Positions 36,224 to 44,594 are shown, counted from the first letter of the stretch. The stretch: DNA of 64,000 nucleotides from Coriobacteriaceae bacterium (GCA_902399975.1 CABOHA010000001.1:645397-709396); one strand, 5' to 3'. Made by a program: numbers and translations. Notes: generated from the sequence alone by a model not told the origin.

Positions 36224-36544
36224 ATGGCGTCTGAGGGCTTTTTTGAGCGGGTGTACGAGGTGGTCGAGCAGATTCCCGAGGGGATGGTCGCCACGTATGG
36301 TCAGGTGGCGCTGCTTGCTGGACGTCCACGAAGTGCGCGGTACGTGGGGTATGCCTTGCATGGCAATCCGCGCCCCGGCGAGATTCCCTGTCACCGCGTG
36401 GTGTTTGCCGATGGCCGCATATGCGATGGTTTTGCTTTTGGCGGTCCCGATGCTCAACGTGAGCTTTTGCTAGGGGAGGGTGTGGCGTTTAAGGACGACA
36501 TGCACGTCGACTTGGCCGCCTGTCGCTGGCCTGCAGGGCTCTAG
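36224..36544 (+). CDS. Minimal MGMT-type DNA alkyltransferase
   Basis: A 106-residue protein limited to the C-terminal MGMT domain. VATYGQVA, the GYALHGNP segment and the active-site IPCHRV (Cys56) are all present, so it should accept alkyl groups rather than be a Cys-less alkyltransferase-like protein. The N-terminal domain of Ogt/Ada-C is absent. ATG 36224 follows AAGGGAGC; in-frame ATG 36185 overlaps the 35-bp repeat. It repairs O6-alkylguanine or flags bulky lesions. Confidence 0.88.
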   Translation: MASEGFFERVYEVVEQIPEGMVATYGQVALLAGRPRSARYVGYALHGNPRPGEIPCHRVVFADGRICDGFAFGGPDAQRELLLGEGVAFKDDMHVDLAACRWPAGL

Positions 36545-36563
36545 CGGCTCTGCCGTGGTCAAA

Positions 36564-36598
36564 ACTACCACAAAGGTGCCTGTCTCCTTTGTGGTGGC
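36564..36598 (-). repeat. 35-bp palindromic repeat, copy 6
   Basis: Arms ACTACCACAAAGG and CCTTTGTGGTGGC with core TGCCTGTCT. Three positions differ from the consensus, two of them at the outer ends. It lies 19 bases after the alkyltransferase gene. Confidence 0.88.
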
Positions 36599-36785
36599 TT
36601 TCCGTTGCAGGTTTACCTGGGCTAACTTATGGAGAAGGTGTGTTGGGGTAGTTTGACGCTAGAAAGTAAGCCACGGTGAACTATATTGGTTTCAGCAACG
36701 GAGCAGGCAATAGGCGATGAAAAAGCCTGCCCTGTTGAGTTTGATTCGCATTCCTCCCCTCTGTGCGATTCAACGGTGTACTTCG
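36599..36785. other. Non-coding stretch with short stems
   Basis: GCAGGC (36703-36708) can pair with GCCTGC (36725-36730), and TTGATTCGCA (36741-36750) with TGCGATTCAA (36764-36773). Together with the hairpin at 36786 these could form a structured + strand RNA, but no good promoter or known RNA family was recognised. Confidence 0.3.
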
Positions 36786-36827
36786 GGAACAGGCCCGCTG
36801 GCAACTATCTGCCAGCGGGCCTGTTCC
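36786..36827. terminator. Strong hairpin between convergent genes
   Basis: GGAACAGGCCCGCTGGCA pairs perfectly with its complement over a 6-base loop. It lies about 50 bases after the trpS stop (minus strand). T-tracts are weak on both sides (CTGTTTC on the + strand). Confidence 0.7.
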
Positions 36828-36879
36828 TGTTTCGGTGAGGATTCAGCCTCACCGTCTATGTTGTGCGAAGGCGCTTTGC

Positions 36880-37929
36880 CTAGTACACCATGCCCATGGC
36901 GTCCCGAACCTCGGCCAAGGTCTGCTCGGCGATCTCGTTGGCGCGACGGTTGCCCTCGTGCAGGACGTCCTTCACATAGTCCAGATCGTTCTCGTAGCGC
37001 TGGCGACGCTCGCGGATCGGTGCGAAGTACTCGTTGACGGCCTCGGTCACGTACTTCTTGAGCTGGCCGGAGCCGCCCATGCCAATCTCCTCGGCAATCT
37101 CGAACTCGGAACGGCCGGTGCAGATGGCGGCCGTCGAAAGCAGGCCGGACACGCCGGGACGGTTCTCGGGATCGAACGTGATCATGCGCTCGGAATCGGT
37201 CTGGCTCTTCTTGATGCGCTTGGCCGTCTCCTCGGCGGTCATCGAGATGTTGATGGCGTTGCCGTAGCTCTTGCTCATCTTGCGACCGTCCAGACCGGGC
37301 AGCAGCGGGGTCTCGGACAGCAGTGCGTCGACCTCGGGGAACACCTTGCCGTAGCGGTTGTTAAAGCGTCGGGCGATGGTGCGGGTGAGCTCGATATGCG
37401 GCAGCTGGTCGCGGCCGACGGGCACCACATTGCCCTTGCAGAACAGGATGTCGCAGGCCTGGTGCACCGGGTAGGTGAGCAGAAGGCCGGTGAGCTCGTG
37501 GCCCGAGGCCTCCATCTCGGCCTTAACCGTGGGGTTGCGCGCCAGCTCGGCCTCGGACACCAGCGACAGGAACGGCAGCATGAGCTGGTTTGCGGCGGGC
37601 ACGGCGGAGTGCGCGTAGATCATGGTCTTGTCGGGGTCGATACCGCAGGCAAGGTAGTCCATGACCATGTTGTACACGTTGTCCTGGATGTGCTCGGTCG
37701 TGTCGCGGTCAGTGATGACTTGGTAGTCGGCGATGAGCACGTTGGTCTTGGCGCCCATGTTCTGCAGCTCAACACGGCCCTTGAGGGTGCCGAAGTAGTG
37801 ACCCAGGTGCAGACGGCCGGTGGGGCGGTCGCCGGTGAGCATGGTGAACTTCTCGGGCGTTTTGGCCAGGCCCTCGCGAATGGCGTTGCTCTTTTGCAGC
37901 GCGACTTCGTAGCTGTTCTCGTTTGGCAT
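36880..37929 (-). CDS. trpS: Tryptophanyl-tRNA synthetase
   Basis: A 349-residue class I synthetase charging tRNA-Trp. TGDRPTGRLHLGHYFG holds the HIGH-like motif (His41-His44) and GRKMSKSYGN the KMSKS loop (about 217). The GVSGLLSTAAI and ELKKYVTEAVNE-like C-terminal segments fit bacterial TrpS. ATG 37929 follows TTAGGAGC; the frame is open 40 codons upstream without family similarity. No T-box was found in the 160 bases upstream. Confidence 0.95.
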   Translation of the reverse strand: MPNENSYEVALQKSNAIREGLAKTPEKFTMLTGDRPTGRLHLGHYFGTLKGRVELQNMGAKTNVLIADYQVITDRDTTEHIQDNVYNMVMDYLACGIDPDKTMIYAHSAVPAANQLMLPFLSLVSEAELARNPTVKAEMEASGHELTGLLLTYPVHQACDILFCKGNVVPVGRDQLPHIELTRTIARRFNNRYGKVFPEVDALLSETPLLPGLDGRKMSKSYGNAINISMTAEETAKRIKKSQTDSERMITFDPENRPGVSGLLSTAAICTGRSEFEIAEEIGMGGSGQLKKYVTEAVNEYFAPIRERRQRYENDLDYVKDVLHEGNRRANEIAEQTLAEVRDAMGMVY

Positions 37930-38090
37930 GATTGCTCCTAACGTATGTTCATGGGTCAAGATGATAACGCGTTTATTGGAGGGGCGGGTCGTAAGTAGGC
38001 GAGGGGCGGGAGAGCGGCGGCTTGTGCGATGGGCGCGGCGTGGCTGCACGTTTGGCCGGCGGCGTCTGGACGCATCCTCGGCAGCTTACC

Positions 38091-39290
38091 CTAGAGCTTG
38101 TGGTGGCGCTCTTCCTTACGTTCCTCGGCTGCCTGCTCCTCCTGCTTAAAGGCGGGATCGTCGGGGGTGACGAGCTCGTCCTCGTGCGTGCGCTTGTTGT
38201 AATGGTGGCGCAGCACGGGCTCAAACAGATGTAGATGCTTGGCAAAGGCCGCCGAGCCAATGGCGAGCACGGTAAAGATGAGCACGCGCATGGGCACCTC
38301 GACCTGGTTGATCGCGGCGGCGCCGGCCGAAAGCATAATGCACCAGGCATAGATGAGCAGCACAGCCTGCTTTTGGTTGTAGCCCTCTTGGATCAGGCGG
38401 TGGTGGATGTGGCCCTTGTCGGCCTGCCCGATGCTAATGTGGGCGCGCTTGCGGCGCACGATGGCGCTAAACGTGTCGATGATGGGCACGCCGGCAACGA
38501 TGAGCGGGATGATAAGCGAGGTGAGCGCGGCGGTGCGGCTCACGTTGAGTAGCGAGATGGAGCCCAGCGCAAAGCCCAGAAGCAGCGACCCCGAGTCGCC
38601 CAAGAAGATGCTTGCGGGGTTGAAGTTGTAGCGCAAAAAGGCCAGACAGGCGCCAAAGAGCGCAATGGAGAGCGCGGCGGCGTCGATGCGGCCCGAGAGA
38701 ACGGCCATCGAAAACATGGTGAACGACGCGATGCCGCAGATGCCCGTGGCTAAGCCGTCGAGGCCGTCGATGAGGTTAATGATGTTGGTGAATGCCACCA
38801 GATAGATCACGGTGATGGGGTAGGCGAGCCATCCGAGCATGATTTCGCCGGGGGCAAACGGGTTGACGATGACGCCGATGCGCAGGCCACCCACGCAGGC
38901 GATGAGCGCAGCGAGGATCTGTCCGGCCAGCTTTTGCTTGGGCTTGAGCTGGATGACGTCGTCGATAGCGCCGGTCGCAAAGATGACGGTAAAGGAGAGC
39001 GCCAGCATGGGATAGCTAATGTGAAGGCGCGGGTGCGGCACCAGGACGGGCGGCCAGCCTAGGTGCCAGGTGCCTAGGATTTGCACAATGCAGGCAACGA
39101 CCAGGCCCAAAAACACCGCCGTTCCGCCCAAACGCGGGATGGGCTTGGTGTTGATGCGGCGCTTGGAAGGATAGTCGACGGCGTCGAGCTTAATTGCCAA
39201 GCGCTTGACCAGGGGCACCATGAGGAAGGTCGTGATAAAGGCCGCCGCTGCCACGCATAGGTACGGTATGTAGCTCGGGGATGAAGCCAT
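38091..39290 (-). CDS. Undecaprenyl-phosphate N-acetylhexosamine-1-phosphate transferase (TagO/WecA-like)
   Basis: A 399-residue membrane enzyme with about 11 spans. AIDDVIQLKPKQKL, NLIDGLDGLATG, FLGDSGS and the HIHHRL loop are the conserved cytoplasmic motifs of the MraY/WecA/TagO family, with the WecA-type His cluster. It starts wall-glycopolymer or O-antigen synthesis by transferring sugar-1-phosphate to undecaprenyl phosphate. The C-terminal 35 residues are charged and unstructured. ATG 39290 is chosen; the ribosome site is weak. No wall-teichoic operon adjoins. Confidence 0.9.
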   Translation of the reverse strand: MASSPSYIPYLCVAAAAFITTFLMVPLVKRLAIKLDAVDYPSKRRINTKPIPRLGGTAVFLGLVVACIVQILGTWHLGWPPVLVPHPRLHISYPMLALSFTVIFATGAIDDVIQLKPKQKLAGQILAALIACVGGLRIGVIVNPFAPGEIMLGWLAYPITVIYLVAFTNIINLIDGLDGLATGICGIASFTMFSMAVLSGRIDAAALSIALFGACLAFLRYNFNPASIFLGDSGSLLLGFALGSISLLNVSRTAALTSLIIPLIVAGVPIIDTFSAIVRRKRAHISIGQADKGHIHHRLIQEGYNQKQAVLLIYAWCIMLSAGAAAINQVEVPMRVLIFTVLAIGSAAFAKHLHLFEPVLRHHYNKRTHEDELVTPDDPAFKQEEQAAEERKEERHHKL

Positions 39291-39493
39291 GAATCTAAAA
39301 ACCGCCAAGCGTCGAAGGGAAAGGTCAGAAGAACGCCATGCGCAAAGGGCATAGCCGAATCATGATACTCGACCAAGGGGGGTGCATGGAATTGCGCGCA
39401 GCGATAATCACGCGCTTACCAGATATTAGGGTATTGTCGATGGATTGTTGGGATGCCGGTGGGGATCCATATGGACTGTAATGGCGATTTTCG

Positions 39494-39668
39494 GCAAAAG
39501 AAAACCACCCCCCACGTTACGAAAATGAACCCACCTAAAACAGGTGGGTGCCCTCATCGACTGTTCCAGCGTCCTTAACAACGAAGGATACCTGTACTAG
39601 GTACGACTGTGTGGGCTCCCTAAATAAACGCGACGGTTCACCCAGTTGCTCCGCGGGGGGCGGAATAC
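39494..39668 (-). ncRNA. ssrS: Candidate 6S-like structured RNA
   Basis: On the minus strand a TATGAT -10 (39673-39678) precedes an RNA of about 170 nt. Its ends form a 12-bp closing stem: CCGCCCCCCGCG (39652-39663) pairs with CGTGGGGGGTGG (39505-39516), allowing G-U pairs. An inner hairpin CCCACCT-GTTTT-AGGTGGG lies at 39530-39548, and TACCT...AGGTA sits in the apical part. TTTTCTTTT follows the closing stem. Length, long closing stem and 3'-side inner hairpin fit 6S RNA. No protein frame is supported, and this accounts for much of the gap 39291-39815. The family name is an inference. Confidence 0.5.
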
Positions 39669-39702
39669 CTACATCATAAAGCGGCACTTTATCGATTCCA
39701 GT

Positions 39703-39731
39703 CTTGACATTACAAAAATCGTGTCGGACGA
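39703..39731 (+). promoter_or_regulatory. Possible promoter of the radical-SAM gene
   Basis: A perfect -35 TTGACA (39703-39708) is followed 17 bases later by GACGAT, a weak -10. It is oriented toward the gene at 39816 and lies back to back with the candidate RNA promoter. Confidence 0.4.
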
Positions 39732-39815
39732 TTACGGCGCCTTGGGCTCGAGCCGTCTGTGCGGTTGGTCCCTTTACGTTTGAGCTGCTGAATCGTTGTT
39801 TTGGAGCATGTTTTT

Positions 39816-40754
39816 ATGCCGACGCCGTTGACCGAACTTTTTTCGCCCGCCTGCCATTTGTGTCCGCGTCGTTGCGGTGCGGTGCGCGACGAGGGTGCGC
39901 ACGGCGTATGCGGTGCCGATGACACGCTCAAGGTGGCCCGCGCGGCGCTTCATATGTGGGAGGAGCCGCCTATCTCGGGCGAGGCCGGTTCGGGCACGAT
40001 CTTCTTTAGCGGCTGCTCGCTCAAATGTATCTATTGTCAGAACCACGAGATCTCGACGGGCAATTTTGGGCTTGAGATTTCGCCCGAGCGCCTGGTCGAG
40101 ATTATGCTGGAGCTGCAGGACCAAGGTGCCAATAACATCAATCTGGTGACGGCGACGCATTATGCTCACCTGCTGCCGGTCGCGATTGCCGCAGCTCGGG
40201 AGCGCGGACTGGTCATTCCAATCGTCTACAACACGAGCGGTTATGAGCGCGCGAGTGCCGTGGCGGCGCTCGGCGATTTGGTCGACGTGTGGCTTACCGA
40301 CTTTAAGTATGCCAATGCGGCGCTTGCGCAGTCACTCTCTCATATTAAGGACTACCCGCGCGTGGCTGTGTCGGGTCTGGCCCAGATGGCGCGCGAGATT
40401 GAGCGCCGCGGGGGAGAGCTGGTAGACGGGGACGGGCTCATGAAGCGCGGCATAATCGTGCGTCATCTGGTGCTGCCGGGGCATGCGGACGATTCGTGCC
40501 GCGTGTTGGACCTGGTGTGGCAGACGGTGGGCGACGTGCCGATCTCGGTCATGAACCAGTACACGCCCAATGCCCTCATGCGCGAACAAGGCGGCGACCT
40601 GGCGCGCGCCGTGACGCGCGAGGAGTACGAGCAGGTGCTCGACCATGCCGACGACCTGGGCTTTACGACGATGTTTTGGCAAGAAGGCGGAGCGGTAGAC
40701 GAGAGCTTCACCCCAGCCTTCGACACCACCGGCGTCCTCACCAGCGCAAAGTAG
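39816..40754 (+). CDS. Radical SAM protein (PflA-like)
   Basis: A 312-residue enzyme. The SAM-cluster motif is CSLKCIYC (Cys67, Cys71, Cys74). An N-terminal Cys cluster CHLCPRRC...CG (Cys13, 16, 20, 32) may hold an extra Fe-S cluster. YNTSGYE and the WLTDFKYAN strand fit the PflX/PflA-like group of glycyl-radical-activating or related enzymes. No glycyl-radical partner is adjacent, so the target is unknown. ATG 39816 follows TTGGAG. Confidence 0.88.
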   Translation: MPTPLTELFSPACHLCPRRCGAVRDEGAHGVCGADDTLKVARAALHMWEEPPISGEAGSGTIFFSGCSLKCIYCQNHEISTGNFGLEISPERLVEIMLELQDQGANNINLVTATHYAHLLPVAIAAARERGLVIPIVYNTSGYERASAVAALGDLVDVWLTDFKYANAALAQSLSHIKDYPRVAVSGLAQMAREIERRGGELVDGDGLMKRGIIVRHLVLPGHADDSCRVLDLVWQTVGDVPISVMNQYTPNALMREQGGDLARAVTREEYEQVLDHADDLGFTTMFWQEGGAVDESFTPAFDTTGVLTSAK

Positions 40755-40763
40755 CACATTCGC

Positions 40764-40845
40764 CGATGATTTTTCTGGGACGGGGATTAAAAAATCATCG
40801 AGAGGATCGCCTGCTCGAAAAGTTGTCAAAATAGCCGCGTCCCAA
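40764..40845. repeat. Nested palindromic element before tRNA-Ala
   Basis: CGATGATTTTT (40764-40774) pairs with AAAAATCATCG (to 40800). Within it TTTTTCTGGGACG can alternatively pair with CGCGTCCCAAAAA (40836-40848). The GGGAC core recalls the other short repeats. It may also terminate the radical-SAM transcript. Confidence 0.6.
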
Positions 40846-40864
40846 AAAGACTGGGTATTGGGCG

Positions 40865-40892
40865 TTGACAGTTGGCGAGCCGTAGGTAAAAT
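40865..40892 (+). promoter_or_regulatory. Promoter of tRNA-Ala
   Basis: TTGACA (40865-40870) and TAAAAT (40887-40892) are separated by 16 bases and lie 13 bases before the mature tRNA 5' end. Confidence 0.75.
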
Positions 40893-40905
40893 ATCAACTT
40901 GTCTT

Positions 40906-40978
40906 GGGGACGTAGCTCAGTTGGGAGAGCGCTGCCGTCGCATGGCAGAGGCCGAGGGTTCGACTCCCTTCGTCTCCA
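40906..40978 (+). tRNA. tRNA-Ala (anticodon CGC)
   Basis: A 73-nt cloverleaf: acceptor GGGGACG/CGTCTCC with the G3-U70 pair that marks alanine tRNA, D-arm GCTCAGTTGGGAGAGC, anticodon stem CTGCC/GGCAG with loop GTCGCAT, and T-arm GGGTTCGACTCCC. CCA is not fully encoded (ACCC follows). Confidence 0.93.
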
Positions 40979-40993
40979 CCCTTGGATTTGATA

Positions 40994-41024
40994 AGCCGCT
41001 GACATTGTGTCGGCGGCTTTTTTT
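40994..41024 (+). terminator. Terminator of tRNA-Ala
   Basis: AGCCGCTGACA pairs with TGTCGGCGGCT over TTG and runs into a T-tract. It lies between the tRNA and the next start codon. Confidence 0.9.
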
Positions 41025-41042
41025 AAAAGAAAGGGCTGTACC

Positions 41043-41483
41043 ATGGCCAAGCTTGAGTCCCAACCACTGTCTGCCGAGGAACGCGCCGAGTTGGAAGAGC
41101 TCCGCGCCGAGAAGGCCCGCCGCGAGGCCCAGGAAGAGGCACGTCGCGAGCGTGAGGAGCTGACCGCCCTGCGTGCCGAGCGTGCGAAGGCCGAGGAGGC
41201 CGCCGCGAACGTCGCCCCCGCGCCCAAGCCCGCCGCCGCGAAGCCCGCGCCCACCGCACCTAAACCTCAGCCTAAAAAGGTCGCTCGTTCCAAGTCCGTC
41301 GAGCCCAAGCCGAGCCGTGACGAGATGACCTTTGCCCAGCGCATGGTTACCTCCAAGGAGCCTACGGGCGAGAACGAGATCCCTGGCATGGCGCCGGCTC
41401 AAAAAATCATCATTGTCCTTGCCCTCATCGCGTTTGTCATCTTTATGGGCTACACGATCCTGACCAGCATGGGCCTGCTCTAG
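41043..41483 (+). CDS. Coiled-coil protein with C-terminal membrane anchor, function unknown
   Basis: A 146-residue protein. Residues 8-58 are a highly charged Glu/Arg/Ala heptad-like coiled coil (ERAELEELRAEKARREAQEE), 60-95 are Ala/Pro/Lys-rich and probably disordered, and 122-146 form one hydrophobic span near the C-terminus. It resembles a tail-anchored scaffold, but I recognise no family. It starts right after the tRNA terminator with AAAGAAAGGG as the ribosome site and lies 85 bases before pncB. Confidence 0.7.
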   Translation: MAKLESQPLSAEERAELEELRAEKARREAQEEARREREELTALRAERAKAEEAAANVAPAPKPAAAKPAPTAPKPQPKKVARSKSVEPKPSRDEMTFAQRMVTSKEPTGENEIPGMAPAQKIIIVLALIAFVIFMGYTILTSMGLL

Positions 41484-41567
41484 CCCATTCGCGCTGGGTG
41501 CCATGCCCGAACACTCTGCCCTTTTCCAACCCTCAACCTCTGCACAACGCATCCGAAAGGTCGCCCC

Positions 41568-43073
41568 ATGGCTTTGACCGACATCTCGCATCCCACCGAC
41601 ATTGCAATGCTCACCGATCTGTACGAGCTCACTATGGCCCAGGGCCTGTGGGAGAGCGGTAAGGCCAATGAGCAGGGTTGTTTTACCGCGTTTTACCGCG
41701 ACCATCCTTTTGGCAGCGCCTATGCCGTCATGTGCGGCACCGCCGAACTGCCCGAGCTGGTCGAGAATCTGCGCTTTACGCCCGAGGACATCGACTACCT
41801 CGCCTCGCTCCAGGCCCCGGCCGGCGGCGCGATGTTCAAGCCTGGATTCCTCGACTACCTGCGCGATTTTCGTGCGCATGTAAACATCGACGCCGTGCCC
41901 GAGGGCGAGCTCGTCTTTCCGCGCGAGCCCATGGTTCGCGTCACCGGCCCCGCGCTGGAGTGCCAGCTGCTTGAGACGGCGCTGCTCAACATCGTTGGGT
42001 TCCAGACGCTTGTCGCCACCAAGACGGCGCGCGTGGTGCTGGCGGCGGACGGCCGTCCCGTTGCCGAGTTTGGCCTGCGCCGCGCTCAGGGTCCCGATGG
42101 CGGCTTGGCCGTCGCGCGCGCGAGCTACGTTGCCGGCTGCTCCTCTACGTCCAATGTGCTCGCCGGCCGCCGCTACGGTATTCCCGTTTTTGGCACGCAT
42201 GCGCACAGCTGGGTGATGAGCTTCGATTCCGAGCTCGAGGCCTTCCGCGCCTTTGCCAAGTCGAGCCCCAAGAACTGTACGCTGCTCATCGACACCTATG
42301 ACGTGCGCGAGGGCTGTGAACATGCCATTACGGTTGCCAAGGAGATGGAAGCGGTGGGCGAGCGCCTGTCGGCCATTCGCATCGACTCCGGCGACCTCGC
42401 CAAGCTCTCTAAGTATGTGCGCGGCCGTTTTGATGCCGAGGGCCTGCCCTATGTGGGGATCTCGGTTTCTAACGATTTGGATGAGTACACGATTCAGTCG
42501 CTGCTCGACCAGGGCGCGCCCATCGACAGCTTTGGCGTGGGTACCAAGCTTGCGACCTGCTATGACCAGCCGGCGCTGGGCGGCGTGTACAAGCTTTCCG
42601 CCCGCCGTGCGAGCGAGGCAGATCCATGGACGCCGGTGGTCAAGCTCTCTGAGCAGCCATACAAGCGCACGATCCCGGGTGTGCAACGCGTGCGCCGTTA
42701 TTACGACGGCTTTGGCGGCCCGGTCTGCGACATGATCTACGACGAGGACCATCTGGCGGGGGAGGGCGCCGCGCGCGGCAATACCCTTGTGGCCGTGAAC
42801 GATGCCGCCCTGGTGACCGACGTGTCCGAACTCGAGTATCGCGAGCTGCTGGTGCCGATCGTGCGCGATGGCAGTGCGGTGGCTCCGCGTGAGAGCATCC
42901 AGGACGCGCGCGAGCGCTGTGCTTGGGCGCTCGACCATCTGGACGCAGCTTTCAAGCGCTTCCTGTACCCGCAGACCTATGTGGTGGGTATGGAGCAGGG
43001 CCTGGCTCAGGTGCGCGACGAGCTCGTGCGTAAGAACATGGCCGCGGCCTCTGCCTTTCCCTGGGCTCACTAA
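41568..43073 (+). CDS. pncB: Nicotinate phosphoribosyltransferase
   Basis: A 501-residue enzyme of NAD salvage that joins nicotinate to PRPP with ATP. LTDLYELTMAQGL at the start, FGLRRAQGPDGG, the GTHAHSWVMSF segment with the regulatory His, and RIDSGDLAKLSK are diagnostic. The protein is of the longer (about 490-residue) PncB type. Start ATG 41568 follows GAAAGGTC. It is followed 79 bases later by proB on the same strand. Confidence 0.95.
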   Translation: MALTDISHPTDIAMLTDLYELTMAQGLWESGKANEQGCFTAFYRDHPFGSAYAVMCGTAELPELVENLRFTPEDIDYLASLQAPAGGAMFKPGFLDYLRDFRAHVNIDAVPEGELVFPREPMVRVTGPALECQLLETALLNIVGFQTLVATKTARVVLAADGRPVAEFGLRRAQGPDGGLAVARASYVAGCSSTSNVLAGRRYGIPVFGTHAHSWVMSFDSELEAFRAFAKSSPKNCTLLIDTYDVREGCEHAITVAKEMEAVGERLSAIRIDSGDLAKLSKYVRGRFDAEGLPYVGISVSNDLDEYTIQSLLDQGAPIDSFGVGTKLATCYDQPALGGVYKLSARRASEADPWTPVVKLSEQPYKRTIPGVQRVRRYYDGFGGPVCDMIYDEDHLAGEGAARGNTLVAVNDAALVTDVSELEYRELLVPIVRDGSAVAPRESIQDARERCAWALDHLDAAFKRFLYPQTYVVGMEQGLAQVRDELVRKNMAAASAFPWAH

Positions 43074-43152
43074 TTCCTTGGGCGGTAGGGGCGAGTCACG
43101 CTTCCCTGGCCGCCGGCTCGGCCGTTCGCTGAACAGTTGATTGGTTTGACGT

Positions 43153-44280
43153 ATGACGACTTCTTATAAAACGATGGTGGTAAAGATCGGTTCGTCCACG
43201 GTGGTGGGCGCCGACGGCAAGGTCAACCGCGCCTTTATCGGCGGGCTTGCCGACCAGGCCGCAGCGCTGCGCGAGCTTGGCTGGCGCCTGATCGTGGTGA
43301 GCTCGGGCGCCATTGCCTGCGGCTATCCCGTGCTGGGCTTCGACCGTAAGCCGGTCGGCGACCTGCCGAGCCTGCAGGCCTGCGCCTCGGCCGGTCAGTG
43401 CATCATCTCGTCGGCCTACGACGAGGAGTTCCATGCGCGCGACCTGCTCACCTCGCTCGTGCTGCTCACGCGTCACGACACGGCGCGCCGCACGTCCTAC
43501 CTGCACGCGCGCGACGCCCTGCTTCGCCTGGTGGAGCTCGGCGTGGTGCCGGTCGTCAACGAGAACGATACCGTCACCGTCGATGAGATCAAGTTTGGCG
43601 ACAACGACACGCTGGCGGCGCTTGTGAGCTGCCTGGTTTCTGCCGATCTGTGCGTGACGCTCTCGGACATCGATGGCCTCTACACCGCCAATCCGCATGA
43701 GGATCCGACGGCCGAGTTTATCCCGGTCGTGCATAAGATCGATGCCAAGATTATCGCCTCGGCGGGCGATTCTTCCACATCGGTGGGTACGGGCGGCATG
43801 ATCACCAAGATTCGCGCGAGCCGCATTCTCATGACGGCGGGCATTCAAAGCGTGATTTGCTCGGGCGAGGAGCCCGATGCGCTTGTGCGTCTGGCCCGCG
43901 GCGAGAGCGTGGGTACGCTGTTCGATCCGCCAGCTGAGCGCCTGGACATCGCGCCGCGCAAGCTGTGGATCGCGCTGGGTGACAAGGCACATGGCTCGGT
44001 GACGGTCGATGATGGTGCTGCGAAGGCGCTGGTAAGCCGTGGCTCTTCCTTGCTTGCGGTGGGTATTCGCGAGGTCGATGGCGTGTTTTCCGAGGGCGAT
44101 GTGCTCGACGTGTGCGACCCGAGCGGTATGGTCGTCGCCCGCGGTATCGCCGAGGCCGATTCGGACGTGCTGGAGCTTGCCGCCGGCCGCCGCCAGGACC
44201 AGATTGCCGGCAACCGTCTACTGGCAGACCTAGCCGAGAAGCCCGCGATCCATCGAGACAACTTGATTGTATTTGCTTAG
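43153..44280 (+). CDS. proB: Glutamate 5-kinase
   Basis: A 375-residue enzyme for the first step of proline synthesis. The amino-acid-kinase domain (1-265) shows MVVKIGSSTVV, VSSGAIACG, NENDTV, LSDIDGLYTANP and VGTGGMITKI. A C-terminal PUA domain (about 285-370) follows, as in many ProB proteins. proA lies on the same strand at 46126 but is separated by a repeat cluster and an S33 peptidase on the opposite strand, so the usual proBA operon is broken. Confidence 0.95.
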   Translation: MTTSYKTMVVKIGSSTVVGADGKVNRAFIGGLADQAAALRELGWRLIVVSSGAIACGYPVLGFDRKPVGDLPSLQACASAGQCIISSAYDEEFHARDLLTSLVLLTRHDTARRTSYLHARDALLRLVELGVVPVVNENDTVTVDEIKFGDNDTLAALVSCLVSADLCVTLSDIDGLYTANPHEDPTAEFIPVVHKIDAKIIASAGDSSTSVGTGGMITKIRASRILMTAGIQSVICSGEEPDALVRLARGESVGTLFDPPAERLDIAPRKLWIALGDKAHGSVTVDDGAAKALVSRGSSLLAVGIREVDGVFSEGDVLDVCDPSGMVVARGIAEADSDVLELAAGRRQDQIAGNRLLADLAEKPAIHRDNLIVFA

Positions 44281-44317
44281 GCCTCGACGCCGGGCGCCTT
44301 CGATCTGCAATGCACGT

Positions 44318-44347
44318 GGGGCGAAATTACCAGGGTAACTTTGCCCC
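44318..44347 (+). terminator. Hairpin after proB
   Basis: GGGGCGAAATTACC pairs with GGTAACTTTGCCCC (one mismatch). It is 38 bases after the stop. No strong T-tract follows, and the terminator at 44435-44471 is better. Confidence 0.45.
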
Positions 44348-44370
44348 GCCGCGCTTATGTCCGAGCTGGT

Positions 44371-44532
44371 CGCCACGAAAACGGCCCATCTACTACGTTT
44401 AATAGGCTATCGGTGACCATACCAAGAATTGCAAAAAGAAAACCGCAGGTAGAACGCCTGCGGTTTTCTTTATTTATGGCATCTGGTTGGGCCATGCGGG
44501 TGAAACGTAGTAGATGGGCCGCTTTCGTGGCG
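44371..44532. repeat. 162-bp element with 30-bp inverted arms, copy A
   Basis: The arms 44371-44400 and 44503-44532 (CGCCACGAAA...CTACTACGTTT) match at 29 of 30 positions. The centre carries a perfect 15-bp terminator stem. The motifs TACTACG (arm) and AAAACCGCAGGTAG (centre) recur in the element at 51006-51155. The gap 44281-44594 consists of this element, a hairpin and repeat block 3. Confidence 0.75.
44435..44471. terminator. Bidirectional terminator between proB and the S33 peptidase gene
   Basis: AAAGAAAACCGCAGG pairs perfectly with its complement over TAGAACG, giving A- and T-runs on both sides. It serves the two convergent genes and sits inside the 162-bp element. Confidence 0.88.
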
Positions 44533-44543
44533 AAGGACATCAT

Positions 44544-44592
44544 CCGGCACTTGGGGACGTTTCTATTGTGCCGGCAGGTGGGGACACTCCTT
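44544..44592. repeat. GGGGAC-type composite repeat, block 3
   Basis: CCGGCAC and GTGCCGG flank TTGGGGACGTTTC, and GGGGACACTCC follows. This is the same module order as block 1. It touches the 3' end of the S33 peptidase gene. Confidence 0.75.
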
Positions 44593-44594
44593 TG

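Noticed and set aside
36703..36827. Fluoride-riboswitch-like GGCGATG string
   Set aside because: Only a short GGCGATG is shared; the conserved pseudoknot and downstream AUGA segment are missing, and no fluoride exporter follows.
37930..38090. T-box leader for trpS
   Set aside because: No AGGGTGGNACCGCG motif, no specifier stem and no terminator are visible upstream of the trpS start.
40917..43070. 717-codon open frame on the minus strand
   Set aside because: It runs antisense through tRNA-Ala and pncB and shows only compositional bias.
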